The notes below the pieces were generated by a model. The model did no database searches. It was not told the DNA's origin and saw only the letters and a list, made by a program, of their open reading frames with translations. From contig CM054115.1 of assembly GCA_028673005.1 (NCBI GenBank), positions 1,860,001 to 1,924,000 of the forward strand: a stretch of 64,000 bases of DNA, given 5' to 3'. Position numbers and translations under genes: made by a program. Positions within the stretch are counted from its first letter, which is position 1; each line of letters begins with the position of its first letter. The DNA comes from Tanypteryx hageni (taxonomy: Eukaryota; Arthropoda; Insecta; Odonata; Petaluridae). Shown in pieces: positions 12,640 through 27,300 of the stretch.

Positions 12640-15430
12640 GTCATTCCACTTTTTATAATTCCACTTTTCGTCATTCCACTTTTCGCCATTCCACTTTTCT
12701 TCATTCCACTTTTTATCATTCCACTTTTCTTCATTCCACTTTTCTTTATTCCACTTTTTGTCATTCCACTTTTTGTAATTCCACTTTTCGCCATTCCACT
12801 TTTCGCCATTCTACTTTTCGCCATTCCACTTTTCATCATACCACTTTTCTTCATTCCAATTTTCTTCATTCCACTTTTCGTTATTCCACTCTTTGTCATT
12901 CCACTTTACGTCATTCCACTTTACGTCATTCCACTTTTCGTCATTCCACTTTTTGTCATTCCATTTTTCGTCATTCCACTTTTCTTCATTCCACTTTTTG
13001 TAATTCCACTTTTCGCCATTCCACTTTTCGCCATTCACTTTTCTTCATTCCACTTTTCATCATTCCACTTTTCATCATTCCACTTTTCGTTATTCCACTC
13101 TTTGTCATTCCACTTTACGTCATTCCACTTTTTGTCATTCCACATTTCGCCATTCCACTTTTCGTCATTCCATTTTTCGTCATTCCACTTTTCTTCATTC
13201 CACTTTTTGTCATTCCACTTTTTGTCATTTCACTCTTTGTCATTCCACTTTTCTTCATTCCACTTTTTGTCATTCCACTTTTTGTCATTCCACTTTTCAT
13301 CATTCCACTTTTCATCATTCCACTTTTTGTCATTCCACTTTTTGTCATTCCACTTTTTGTCATTCCACTTTTTGTCATTTCACTCTTTGTCATTCCACTT
13401 TTCTTCATTCCACTTTTCTTCATTCCACTTTTCTTCATTCCACTTTTCGTCATTCCACTTTTCTTCATTCCACTTTTTGTCATTCCACTTTTCGTCATTC
13501 CACTTTTCTTCATTCCACTTTTCGTCATTCCACTTTTTGTCATTCAACTTTTTGTAATTCCACTTTTCATCATTCCACTTTTCGCCATTCCACTTTTCTT
13601 CATTCCACTTTTCATCATTCCACTTTTCTTCATTCCACTTTTCTTTATTCCACTTTTTGTCATTCCACTTTTTGTAATTCCACTTTTCTTCATTCCACTT
13701 TTCTTCATTCCACTTTTCATCATACCACTTTTCTTCATTCCACTTTTCTTCATTCCACTTTTCGTTATTCCACTCTTTGTCATTCCACTTTACGTCATTC
13801 CACTTTACGTCATTCCACTTTTCGTCATTCCACTTTTTGTCATTCCACATTTCGCCATTCCACTTTTCGTCATTCCATTTTTCGTCATTCCACTTTTCTT
13901 CATTCCACTTTTTGTCATTCCACTTTTTGTCATTCCACTTTTCGTTATTCCACTCTTTGTCATTCCACTTTACGTCATTCCACTTTACGTCATTCCACTT
14001 TTCGTCATTCCACTTTTCGTCATTCCACTTTTCATCATTCCACTTTTCGTCATTCCACTTTTCTTCATTCCACTTTTCGTCATTCCACTTTTTGTCATTC
14101 CACTTTTTATAATTCCACTTTTCGTCATTCCACTTTTCGCCATTCCACTTTTCTTCATTCCACTTTTCATCATTCCACTTTTCTTCATTCCACTTTTCTT
14201 TATTCCACTTTTTGTCATTCCACTTTTTGTAATTCCACTTTTCGCCATTCCACTTTTCGCCATTCTACTTTTCGCCATTCCACTTTTCATCATACCACTT
14301 TTCTTCATTCCAATTTTCTTCATTCCACTTTTCGTTATTCCACTCTTTGTCATTCCACTTTACGTCATTCCACTTTACGTCATTCCACTTTTCGTCATTC
14401 CACTTTTTGTCATTCCATTTTTCGTCATTCCACTTTTCTTCATTCCACTTTTTGTAATTCCACTTTTCGCCATTCCACTTTTCGCCATTCACTTTTCTTC
14501 ATTCCACTTTTCATCATTCCACTTTTCATCATTCCACTTTTCGTTATTCCACTCTTTGTCATTCCACTTTACGTCATTCCACTTTTTGTCATTCCACATT
14601 TCGCCATTCCACTTTTCGTCATTCCATTTTTCGTCATTCCACTTTTCTTCATTCCACTTTTTGTCATTCCACTTTTTGTCATTTCACTCTTTGTCATTCC
14701 ACTTTTCTTCATTCCACTTTTTGTCATTCCACTTTTTGTCATTCCACTTTTCATCATTCCACTTTTCATCATTCCACTTTTTGTCATTCCACTTTTTGTC
14801 ATTCCACTTTTTGTCATTTCACTCTTTGTCATTCCACTTTTCTTCATTCCACTTTTCTTCATTCCACTTTTCTTCATTCCACTTTTCGTCATTCCACTTT
14901 TCTTCATTCCACTTTTTGTCATTCCACTTTTCGTCATTCCACTTTTCTTCATTCCACTTTTCGTCATTCCACTTTTTGTCATTCAACTTTTTGTAATTCC
15001 ACTTTTCATCATTCCACTTTTCGCCATTCCACTTTTCTTCATTCCACTTTTCATCATTCCACTTTTCTTCATTCCACTTTTCTTTATTCCACTTTTTGTC
15101 ATTCCACTTTTTGTAATTCCACTTTTCTTCATTCCACTTTTCTTCATTCCACTTTTCATCATACCACTTTTCTTCATTCCACTTTTCTTCATTCCACTTT
15201 TCGTTATTCCACTCTTTGTCATTCCACTTTATGTCATTCCACTTTACGTCATTCCACTTTTCGTCATTCCACTTTTTGTCATTCCACATTTCGCCATTCC
15301 ACTTTTCGTCATTCCATTTTTCGTCATTCCACTTTTCTTCATTCCACTTTTTGTCATTCCACTTTTTGTCATTCCACTTTTCGTTATTCCACTCTTTGTC
15401 ATTCCACTTTACGTCATTCCACTTTACGTC
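12640..15430 (+). repeat. Tandem duplication of about 1.45 kb within the satellite
   Basis: The segment from about 12640 to 14090 is repeated from about 14094 to 15430. A rare 14-bp unit (CGCCATTCACTTTTC) near 13030 recurs near 14484, and TTTTATAATT at 12651 recurs at 14105, both offset by 1454 bp. Further right the offset becomes 1439, one unit less. The shared rare variants show a single block duplication rather than chance. Confidence 0.8.
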
Positions 15431-15633
15431 ATTCCACTTTTCGTCATTCCACTTTTTGTCATTCCATTTTTCGTCATTCCATTTTTCGTCATTCCACTTT
15501 TCTTCATTCCACTTTTTGTCATTCCACTTTTTGTCATTCCACTTTTCGCCATTCCACTTTTCTTCATTCCACATTTCATCATTCCACTTTTCATCATTCC
15601 ACTTTTCGTCATTCCACTCTTTGTCATTCCACT

Positions 15634-16743
15634 TTACGTCATTCCACTTTTCGTCATTCCACTTTTTGTCATTCCACATTTCGCCATTCCACTTTTCGTC
15701 ATTCCATTTTTCGTCATTCCACTTTTCTTCATTCCACTTTTTGTCATTCCACTTTTTGTCATTCCACTTTTCATCATTCCACTTTTTGTCATTCCACTTT
15801 TTGTCATTCCACTTTTTGTCATTCCACTTTTTGTCATTTCACTCTTTGTCATTCCACTTTTCTTCATTCCACTTTTCTTCATTCCACTTTTTGTAATTCC
15901 ACTTTTCTTCATTCCACTGTTCGTTATTCCACTTTTCCTTATTCCACATTTCGTCATTCCACTTTTCGTCATTCCACTTTTCATCATTCCACTTTTCGCC
16001 ATTCCACTTTTCTTCATTCCACTTTACATCATTCCAATTTACGTCATTCCACTTTTCTTCATTCCACTTTTCTTCATTCCACTTTTCTTTATTCCACTTT
16101 TCGCCATTCCACTTTTCTTCATTCCACTTTTCTTCATTCCACTTTTCTTTATTCCACTTTTCGTCATTCCACTCTTTGTCATTCCACTTTACGTCATTCC
16201 ACTTTTCGTCATTCCACTTTTTGTCATTCCACATTTCGCCATTCCACTTTTCGTCATTCCATTTTTCGTCATTCCACTTTTCTTCATTCCACTTTTTGTC
16301 ATTCCACTTTTTGTCATTCCACTTTTCATCATTCCACTTTTTGTCATTCCACTTTTTGTCATTCCACTTTTTGTCATTCCACTTTTTGTCATTTCACTCT
16401 TTGTCATTCCACTTTTCTTCATTCCACTTTTCTTCATTCCACTTTTTGTAATTCCACTTTTCTTCATTCCACTGTTCGTTATTCCACTTTTCCTTATTCC
16501 ACATTTCGTCATTCCACTTTTCGTCATTCCACTTTTCATCATTCCACTTTTCGCCATTCCACTTTTCTTCATTCCACTTTACGTCATTCCACTTTACGTC
16601 ATTCCACTTTTCTTCATTCCACTTTTCTTCATTCCACTTTTCTTTATTCCACTTTTCGCCATTCCACTTTTCTTCATTCCACTTTTCTTTATTCCACTTT
16701 TCGTCATTCCACTTTTTGTCATTCCACATTTCGCCATTCCACT
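15634..16743 (+). repeat. Tandem duplication of 555 bp within the satellite
   Basis: The pattern at 15634-16188 recurs at 16189-16743 with an offset of 37 units. It includes the uncommon ATTCCACTGTTCGTT followed by ATTCCACTTTTCCTT. Small differences (TACATC and ATTCCAATTTACGTC in the first copy) show divergence since duplication. Confidence 0.75.
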
Positions 16744-17380
16744 TTTCGTCATTCCATTTTTCGTCATTCCACTTTTCTTCATTCCACTTTTTGTCATTCC
16801 ACTTTTTGTCATTCCACTTTTCATCATTCCACTTTTTGTCATTCCACTTTTTGTCATTCCACTTTTTGTCATTCCACTTTTTGTCATTTCACTCTTTGTC
16901 ATTCCACTTTTCTTCATTCCACTTTTCTTTATTCCACTTTTCTCCATTCCACTTTTCTTCATTCCACTTTTCGCCATTCCACTTTTCTTCATTCCACTTT
17001 TCGTCATTCCACTTTTCGTCATTCCACTTTTCATCATTCCACTTTTCGCCATTCCACTTTTCTACATTCCACTTTTCGTCATTCCACTTTTCGTCATTCC
17101 ACTTTTCGTCATTCCACTTTTTGTCATTCCACTTTTTGTCATTCCACTTTTTGTAATTCCACTTTTCGTCATTCCACTTTTCTTTATTCCACTTTTCTTT
17201 ATTCCACTTTTCTTTATTCCACATTTCTTTATACCACATTTCTTCATTCCACTTTTCGTTATACCACTTTTTGTCATTCCACATTTCTTCATTTCACTGT
17301 TCGTTATTCCACTTTTCTTTATTCCACTTTTCTTTATTCCACTTTTCTTTATTCCACTTTTTTTATTCCACATTTCTTCA

Positions 17381-20300
17381 TTCCTCATTTCTTCAATCCA
17401 CTTTTTGTCGTTCCACTTTTTGTCATTCCACTTTTTGTTATTCCACTGTTTATCATTCCACTTTTCTTCATTTCACTTTTTGTCATTCCACTTTTTGTCA
17501 TTCCACATTTCTTCATTCCACTGTTCGTTATTCCACTTTTCCTTATTCCACATTTCTTCATTCCACTTTTCGCCATTCCACTTTTCTTCATTCCACTTTT
17601 CATCATACCACTTTTCTTCATTCCACTTTTCTTCATTCCACTTTTCATCATTCCACTTTTCGCCATTCCACTTTTCTTCATTCCACTTTTCGTTATTCCA
17701 CTCTTTGTCATTCCACTTTACGTCATTCCACTTTACGTCATTCCACTTTTCATCATACCACTTTTCGCCATTCCACTTTTCATCATACCACTTTTCGCCA
17801 TTCCACTTTTCTTCATTCCACTTTTCTTCATTCCACTTTTCTTCATTCCACTTTTCTTCATTCCACTTTTCATCATTCCACTTTTCGTTATTCCACTCTT
17901 TGTCATTCCACTTTACGTCATTCCATTTTACGTCATTCCACTTTTCTTTATTCCACTTTTTCTCAATCCACTCATTGTCATTCCACATTTTGTCATTCCA
18001 CATTTCGTCATTCCACTTTTTGTCATTCCACTTTTCTTCATTCCACATTTCTTCATTCCACTGTTCGTTATTCCACTTTTCCTTATTCCACATTTCCTCA
18101 TTCCACTTTTCGCCATTCCAATTTTCTTCATTCCACTTTTCGCCATTCCACTTTTCTTCATTCCACTTTTCATCATACCACTTTTCGCCATTCCACTTTT
18201 CTTCATTCCACTTTTCTTCATTCCACTTTTCTTCATTCCACTTTTCATCATTCCACTTTTCATCATTCCACTTTTCGTTATTCCACTCTTTGTCATTCCA
18301 CTTTACGTCATTCCACTTTACGTCATTCCACTTTTCTTTATTCCACATTTTCTCAATCCACTCATTGTCATTCCACATTTTGTCATTCCACTTTTCGTCA
18401 TTCCACTTTTCGTCATTCCACTTTTCGTCATTCCACTTTTTGTCATTCCACTTTTCGTCATTCCACTTTTCGTCATTCCACTTTTCGTCATTCCACTTTT
18501 TGTCATTCCACTTTTCTTTATTCCACTTTTCGTCATTCCACTTTTCGTCATTCCACTTTTCTTTATTCCACTTTTTGTCATTCCACTTTTCGTCATTCCA
18601 CTTTTCGTCATTCCACTTTTCTTTATTCCACATTTTGTCATTCCACTTTTCGTCATTCCACTTTTCGTCATTCCACTTTTCGTCATTCCACTTTTCTTTA
18701 TTCCACTTTTCGTCATTCCACTTTTTGTCATTCCACTTTTCGCCATTCCACTTTTCGTCATTCCACTTTTCGTCATTCCACTTTTCGTCATTCCACTTTT
18801 CTTTATTCCACTTTTCTTTTTCCACGTTTCTTTATTCCAGTTTTTTTTTCCACTTTTCTTTATTCCACTTTTCTTCATTCCACTTTTCTTCATTCCACTT
18901 TTCGTCATTCCACTTTTCTTCATTCCACTTTTTGTCATTCCACTTTTCGTCATTCCACTTTTCTTCATTCCACTTTTCGTCATTCCACTTTTTGTCATTC
19001 CACTTTTTGTAATTCCACTTTTCATCATTCCACTTTTCGCCATTCCACTTTTCGTCATTCCACTTTTCTTCATTCCACTTTTCGCCATTCCACTTTTCGC
19101 CATTCCACTTTTCTTCATTCCACTTTTCATCATACCACTTTTCTTCATTCCACTTTTCTTCATTCCACTTTTCATCATTCCACTTTTCGTTATTCCACTC
19201 TTTGTCATTCCACTTTACGTCATTCCACTTTACGTCATTCCACTTTTCGTCATTCCACTTTTTGTCATTCCACATTTCGCCATTCCACTTTTCGTCATTC
19301 CATTTTTCGTCATTCCACTTTTCTTCATTCCACTTTTTGTCATTCCACTTTTCTTCATTCCACTTTTTGTCATTCCACTTTTTGTCATTCCACTTTTCTT
19401 CATTCCACTTTTCTTCATTCCACTTTTTGTCATTCCACTTTTTGTCATTCCACATTTCGCCATTCCACTTTTCGTCATTCCATTTTTCGTCATTCCACTT
19501 TTCTTCAATCCACTTTTTGTCATTCCACTTTACGTCATTCCACTTTTCGTCATTCCACTTTTTGTCATTCCACATTTCGCCATTCCACTTTTCGTCATTC
19601 CATTTTTCGTCATTCCACTTTTCGTCATTCCACTTTTCGTCATTCCATTTTTCGTCATTCCACTTTTCTTCATTCCACTTTTTGTCATTCCACTTTTCGT
19701 CATTCCACTTTTTGTCATTCCACTCTTTGTCATTCCACTTTTTGTCATTTCACTCTTTGTCATTCCACTTTTCTTCATTCCACTTTTCTTCATTCCACTT
19801 TTCTTCATTCCACTTTTCTTCATTCCACTTTTCTTCATTCCACTTTTCTTCATTCCACTTTTTGTCATTCCACTTTTCGTCATTCCACTTTTCTTCATTC
19901 CACTTTTCTTCATTCCACTTTTTGTCATTCCACTTTTTGTAATTCCACTTTTCATCATTCCACTTTTCGTCATTCCACTTTTCGTCATTCCACTTTTTGT
20001 CTTTCCACTTTTCTTCATTCCACTTTTCGTCATTCCACTTTTCGCCATTCCACTTTTCTTCATTCCACTTTTCATCATTCCACTTTTCGTCATTCCACTT
20101 TTCGTCATTCCACTTTTTGTCATTCCACTTTTTGTAATTCCACTTTTCGCCATTCCACTTTTCGCCATTCCACTTTTCTTCATTCCACTTTTCATCATTC
20201 CACTTTTCATCATTCCACTTTTCGTTATTCCACTCTTTGTCATTCCATTTTACGTCATTCCACTTTACGTCATTCCACTTTTCGTCATTCCACTTTTCGT

Positions 20301-23300
20301 CATTCCACATTTCGCCATTCCACTTTTCGTCATTCCATTTTTCGTCATTCCACTTTTCTTCATTCCACTTTTTGTCATTCCACTTTTTGTCATTCCACTT
20401 TTTGTCATTCCACTTTTCGTCATTCCACTTTTCTTCATTCCACTTTTCTTCATTCCACTTTTCGTCATTCCACTTTTTGTAATTCCACTTTTCTTCATTC
20501 CACTTTTTGTCATTCCACTTTTTGTAATTCCACTTTTCGCCATTCCACTTTTTGCCATTCCACTTTTCTTCATTCCACTTTTCATCATTCCAATTTTCAT
20601 CATTCCACTTTTCGTCATTCCACTTTTTGTCATTCCACTTTTTGTAATTCCACTTTTCTTCATTCCACTTTTTGTAATTCCACTTTTCGCCATTCCACTT
20701 TTCGCCATTTCACTTTTCTTCATTCCACTTTTAATCATTCCACTTTTCATCATTCCACTTTTCATCATTCCACTTTTCGTCATTCCACTTTTTGTCATTC
20801 CATTTTTTGTCATTCCACATTTCGCCATTCCACTTTTTGCCATTCCACTTTTCATCATTCCACTTTTCTTCATTCCACTTTTTGTCATTCCACTTTTTGT
20901 CATTCCACTTTTCGTCATTCCACTTTTCTTCATTCCACTTTTCTTCATTCCACTTTTTGTCATTCCACTTTTTGTAATTCCACTTTTCTTCATTCCACTT
21001 TTTGTCATTCCACTTTTTGTAATTCCACTTTTCGCCATTCCACTTTTTGCCATTCCACTTTTCTTCATTCCACTTTTCATCATTCCACTTTTCGTTATTC
21101 CACTCTTTGTCATTCCACTCTTTGTCATTCCACTTTACGTCATTCCACTTTTTGTCATTCCACATTTCGCCATTCCACTTTTCGTCATTCCATTTTTAGT
21201 CATTCCACTTTTCTTCATTCCACTTTTTGTCATTCCACTTTTTGTCATTCCACTTTTTGTCATTTCACTTTTTGTCATTCCACTTTTCTTCATTCCACTT
21301 TTTGTCATTCCACTTTTTGTCATTCCACTTTTCTTCATTCCACTTTTTGTCATTCCACTTTTTGTCATTCCACTTTTCATCATTCCACTTTTCGTCATTC
21401 CACTTTTTGTCATTCCACTTTTTGTCATTCCACTTTTTGTCATTCCACTTTTCTTCATTCCACTTTTCTTCATTCCACTTTTTGTCATTCCACTTTTCAT
21501 CATTCCACTTTTTGTCATTCCACTTTTTGTCATTCCACTTTTTGTCATTTCACTCTTTGTCATTCCACTTTTCTTCATTCCACTTTTCTTCATTCCACTT
21601 TTTTTCATTCCACTTTTTGTCATTCCACTTTTCATCATTCCACTTTTTGTCATTCCACTTTTTGTCATTCCACTTTTTGTCATTTCACTCTTTGTCATTC
21701 CACTTTTCTTCATTCCACTTTTTGTCATTCCACTTTTCGACATTCCACTTTTCTTCATTCCACTTTTCTTCATTCCACTTTTTGTCATTCCACTTTTTGT
21801 AATTCCACTTTTCTTTATTCCACTTTTCTTTATTCCACTTTTTGTCATTCCACTTTTTGTCATTCCACTTTTTGTAATTCCACTTTTCGCCATTCCACTT
21901 TTCGCCATTCCACTTTTCGCCATTCCACTTTTCTTCATTCCACTTTTCATCATACCACTTTTCATCATACCACTTTTCATCATACCACTTTTCTTCATTC
22001 CACTTTTCTTCATTCCACTTTTCGTTATTCCACTCTTTGTCATTCCACTTTACGTCATTCCACTTTACGTCATTCCACTTTTCGTCATTCCACTTTTTGT
22101 CATTCCACATTTCGCCATTCCACTTTTCGTCATTCCATTTTTCGTCATTCCACTTTTCTTCATTCCACTTTTCTTCATTCCACTTTTTGTCATTCCACTT
22201 TTTGTCATTCCACTTTTCATCATTCCACTTTTTGTCATTCCACTTTTTGTCATTCCACTTTTCATCATTCCACTTTTCATCATTCCACTTTTCGTTATTC
22301 CACTTTTCTTCATTCCACTTTTCATCATACCACTTTTCGCCATTCCACTTTTCTTCATTCCACTTTTCATCATACCACTTTTCATCATACCACTTTTCAT
22401 CATACCACTTTTCTTCATTCCACTTTTCTTCATTCCACTTTTCGTTATTCCACTCTTTGTCATTCCACTTTACGTCATTCCACTTTACGTCATTCCACTT
22501 TTCGTCATTCCACTTTTTGTCATTCCACATTTCGCCATTCCACTTTTCGTCATTCCACTTTTTGTCATTCCACTTTTTGTCATTCCACTTTTCTTCATTC
22601 CACTTTTCTTCATTCCACTTTTTGTCATTCCACTTTTCATCATTCCACTTTTTGTCATTCCACTTTTTGTCATTCCACTTTTTGTCATTTCACTCTTTGT
22701 CATTCCACTTTTCTTCATTCCACTTTTCTTCATTCCACTTTTTTTCATTCCACTTTTTGTCATTCCACTTTTCATCATTCCACTTTTTGTCATTCCACTT
22801 TTTGTCATTCCACTTTTTGTCATTTCACTCTTTGTCATTCCACTTTTCTTCATTCCACTTTTTGTCATTCCACTTTTCGACATTCCACTTTTCTTCATTC
22901 CACTTTTCTTCATTCCACTTTTTGTCATTCCACTTTTTGTAATTCCACTTTTCTTTATTCCACTTTTCTTTATTCCACTTTTTGTCATTCCACTTTTTGT
23001 CATTCCACTTTTTGTAATTCCACTTTTCGCCATTCCACTTTTCGCCATTCCACTTTTCGCCATTCCACTTTTCTTCATTCCACTTTTCATCATACCACTT
23101 TTCATCATACCACTTTTCATCATACCACTTTTCTTCATTCCACTTTTCTTCATTCCACTTTTCGTTATTCCACTCTTTGTCATTCCACATTTCGCCATTC
23201 CACTTTTCGTCATTCCATTTTTCGTCATTCCACTTTTTGTCATTCCACATTTCGCCATTCCACTTTTCGTCATTCCATTTTTCTTCATTCCACTTTTCTT

Positions 23301-24364
23301 CATTCCACTTTTCTTCATTCCACTTTTCTTCATTCCACTTTTTGTCATTCCACTTTTTGTCCTTCCACTTTTCATCATTCCACTTTTCATCATTCCACTT
23401 TTTGTCATTCCACTTTTCGTCATTCCACTTTTCATCATTCCACTTTTCATCATTCCACTTTTCGTTATTCTACTCTTTGTCATTCCACTTTACGTCATTC
23501 CACTTTACGTCATTCCACTTTTCGTCATTCCACTTTTTGTCATTCCACATTTCGCCATTCCACTTTTCGTCATTTCATTTTTCGTCATTCCACTTTTCTT
23601 CATTCCACTTTTTGTCATTCCACTTTTTGTCATTCCACTTTTCATCATTCCACTTTTTGTCATTCCACTTTTCTCCATTCCACTTTTTGTCATTCCACTT
23701 TTTGTCATTCCACTTTTCATCATTCCACTTTTTGTCATTCCACTTTTTGTCATTCCACTTTTTGTCATTCCACTTAACTTCATTCCACTTTTCTTCATTC
23801 CACTTTTCTTCATTCCACTTTTTGTAATTCCACTTTTCTTCATTCCACTGTTCGTTATTCCACTTTTCCTTATTCCACATTTCTTCATTCCACTTTTCGC
23901 CATTCCACTTTTCTTCATTCCACTTTTCGCCATTCCACTTTTCTTCATTCCACTTTTCGTCATTCCACTTTTCGTCATTCCACTTTTCATCATTCCACTT
24001 TTCGCCATTCCACTTTTCTTCATTCCACTTTTCGTTATTCCACTCTTTGTCATTCCACTCTTTGTCATTCCACTTTACGTCATTCCACTTTACGTCATTC
24101 CACTTTTTGTAATTCCACTTTTCGTCATTCCACTTTTCGTCATACCACTTTTCTTCATTCCACTTTTCTTATTCCACTTTTCTTATTCCACTTTTCTTTA
24201 TTCCACATTTCTTTATTCCACTTTTCGTTATACCACTTTTTGTCATTCCACATTTCTTCATTTCACTGTTCGTTATTCCACTTTTCTTTATTCCACTTTT
24301 CTTTATTCTACTTTTCTTTATTCCACTTTTCTTTATTCCACTTTTTTTATTCCACATTTCTTCA
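17381..24364 (+). repeat. First, longest segment between higher-order markers
   Basis: The marker ATTCCTCATTTC followed by TTCAATCCAC and GTCGTTCC occurs near 17380, 24364, 28093, 31837 and 35091. This first interval is about 7.0 kb, roughly double the others. It has the second marker (CCACGTTTCTTTATTCCAG) at 18822, 1440 bp inside, as in the later copies. It also carries the 1.14 kb internal duplication. Confidence 0.7.
21394..23188 (+). repeat. 1,140-bp-offset duplication with a 655-bp identical block
   Basis: Sequence from 21394 to 22048 and from 22534 to 23188 appears identical line by line, at an offset of 76 units. It includes rare variants ATTCCACTTTTTTTC and TTTTCGACATTCC and a triple CATCATACC run. 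Immediately after, one copy continues TTTACGTC and the other ATTTCGCC, marking the breakpoint. Confidence 0.85.
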
Positions 24365-27300
24365 TTCCTCATTTCTTCAATCCACTTTTTGTCGTTCCAC
24401 TTTTTGTCATTCCACTTTTTGTTATTCCACTGTTTATCATTCCACTTTTCTTCATTCCAGTTTTCTTCATTTCACTTTTTGTCATTCCACTTTTTGTCAT
24501 TCCACATTTCTTCATTCCACTGTTCGTTATTCCACTTTTCCTTATTCCACATTTCTTCATTCCACTTTTCGCCATTCCACTTTTCTTCATTCCACTTTTC
24601 ATCATACCACTTTTCTTCATTCCACTTTTCTTCATTCCACTTTTCATCATTCCACTTTTCGCCATACCACTTTTCTTCATTCCACTTTTCGTTATTCCAC
24701 TCTTTGTCATTCCACTTTACGTCATTCCACTTTACGTCATTCCACTTTTCATCATACCACTTTTCGCCATTCCACTTTTCTTCATTCCACTTTTCTTCAT
24801 TCCACTTTTCTTCATTCCACTTTTCATCATTCCACTTTTCGTTATTCCACTCTTTGTCATTCCACTTTACGTCATTCCACTTTTCTTTATTCCACATTTT
24901 CTCAATCCACTCATTGTCATTCCACATTTTGTCATTCCACATTTCGTCATTCCACATTTCGTCATTCCACATTTCGTCATTCCACTTTTTGTCATTCCAC
25001 TTTTTGTCATTCCACTTTTCTTCATTCCACATTTCTTCATTCCACTGTTCGTTATTCCACTTTTCCTTATTCCACATTTCTTCATTCCACTTTTCGCCAT
25101 TCCACTTTTCTTCATTCCACTTTTCGTCATTCCACTTTTCTTCATTCCACTTTTCTTCATTCCACTTTTCTTCATTCCACTTTTCTTCATTCCACTTTTC
25201 ATCATACCACTTTTCGCCATTCCACTTTTCTTCATTCCACTTTTCTTCATTCCACTTTTCTTCATTCCACTTTTCATCATTCCACTTTTCGTTATTCCAC
25301 TCTTTGTCATTCCACTTTACGTCATTCCACTTTACGTCATTCCACTTTTCTTTATTCCACATTTTCTCAATCCACATTTTGTCATTCCACTTTTCGTCAT
25401 TCCACTTTTCGTCATTCCACTTTTCGTCATTCCACTTTTCGTCATTCCACTTTTTGTCATTCCACTTTTCGTCATTCCACTTTTCGTCATTTCATTTTTT
25501 GTCATTCCACTTTTCTTTATTCCACTTTTCGTCATTCCACTTTTCGTCATTCCACTTTTCGTCATTCCACTTTTCTTTATTCCACATTTTGTCATTCCAC
25601 TTTTCGTCATTCCACTTTTCGTCATTCCACTTTTCGTCATTCCACTTTTCGTCATTCCACTTTTCTTTATTCCACTTTTCGTCATTCCACTTTTTGTCAT
25701 TCCACTTTTCGCCATTCCACTTTTCGTCATTCCACTTTTCGTCATTCCACTTTTTGTCATTCCACTTTTCTTTATTCCACTTTTCTTTTTCCACGTTTCT
25801 TTATTCCAGTTTTTTTTTCCACTTTTCTTTATTCCACTTTTCTTTATTCCACCTTTCTTTATTCCACTTTTCGTTATTCCACTTTTCGTTATTCCACTGT
25901 TTATCATTCCATTTTTCTTCATTCCACTTTTCTTCATTTCACTTTTCGTCATTCCACTTTTCGTCATTCCACTTTTCTTCATTCCACTTTTCTTCATTCC
26001 ACTTTTCTTCATTCCACTTTTGTTTTCATTCCACTTTTCGCCATTCCACTTTTCTTCATTCCACTTTTCGTCATTCCACTTTTCTTCATTCCACTTTTCT
26101 TCATTCCACTTTTGTTTTCATTCCACTTTTCGCCATTCCACTTTTCTTCATTCCACTTTTGTTTTCATTCCACTTTTCGCCATTCCACTTTTCTTCATTC
26201 CACTTTTCGTCATTCCACTTTTCGTCATTCCACTTTTCGTCATTCCACTTTTCGTCATTCCACTTTTCGTCATTCCACTTTTCGTCATTCCACTTTTCTT
26301 CATTCCAGTTTTCTTCATTCCACTTTTGTTTTCATTCCACTTTTCGCCATTCCACTTTTCTTCATTCCACTTTTGTTTTCATTCCACATTTCGCCATTCC
26401 ACTTTTCTTCATTCCACTTTTGTTTTCATTCCACTTTTCGCCATTCCACTTTTCTTCATTCCACTTTTCGCTATTCCACTTTTCGTCATTCCACTTTTCT
26501 TCATTCCACTTTTCGTTATTCCACTTTTCGTTATTCCACTTTTCGTTATTCCACTTTTCGTTATTCCACTTTTTATCATTCCACATTTCTTTATTCCACT
26601 TTTCTTTATTCCACTTTTCTTCATTCCACTTTTTGTCATTCCACTTTTTTATCATTCCACTTTTCGTCATTCCACTAATCGTTATTCCACTTTTCGTCAT
26701 TCCACATTTCTTCATTCCACATTTCTTCATTCCACATTTCTTCATTCCACATTTCTTCATTCCACATTTCTTCATTCCACATTTCTTCATTCCACATTTC
26801 TTCATTCCACATTTCTTCATTCCACATTTCTTCATTCCACATTTCTTCATTCCACTTTTCGTCATTCCAGTTTTCGTCATTCCAGTTTTCGTCATTCCAG
26901 TTTTCGTCATTCCACTTTTCGTCATTCCACTTTTCGTCATTCCACTTTTCTTCATTCCACTTTTTGTCATTCCACTTTTTGTCATTCCACTTTTCATCAT
27001 TCCACTTTTTGTCATTCCACTTTTCTTCATTCCACTTTTTGTCATTCCACTTTTTGTCATTCCACTTTTCATCATTCCACTTTTTGTCATTCCACTTTTT
27101 GTCATTCCACTTTTTGTCATTCCACTTTTCTTCATTCCACTTTTCTTCATTCCACTTTTCTTCATTCCACTTTTCTTCATTCCACTTTTTGTAATTCCAC
27201 TTTTCTTCATTCCACTTTTCTTCATTCCACTTTTTGTAATTCCACTTTTCTTCATTCCACTGTTCGTTATTCCACTTTTCCTTATTCCACATTTCTTCAT

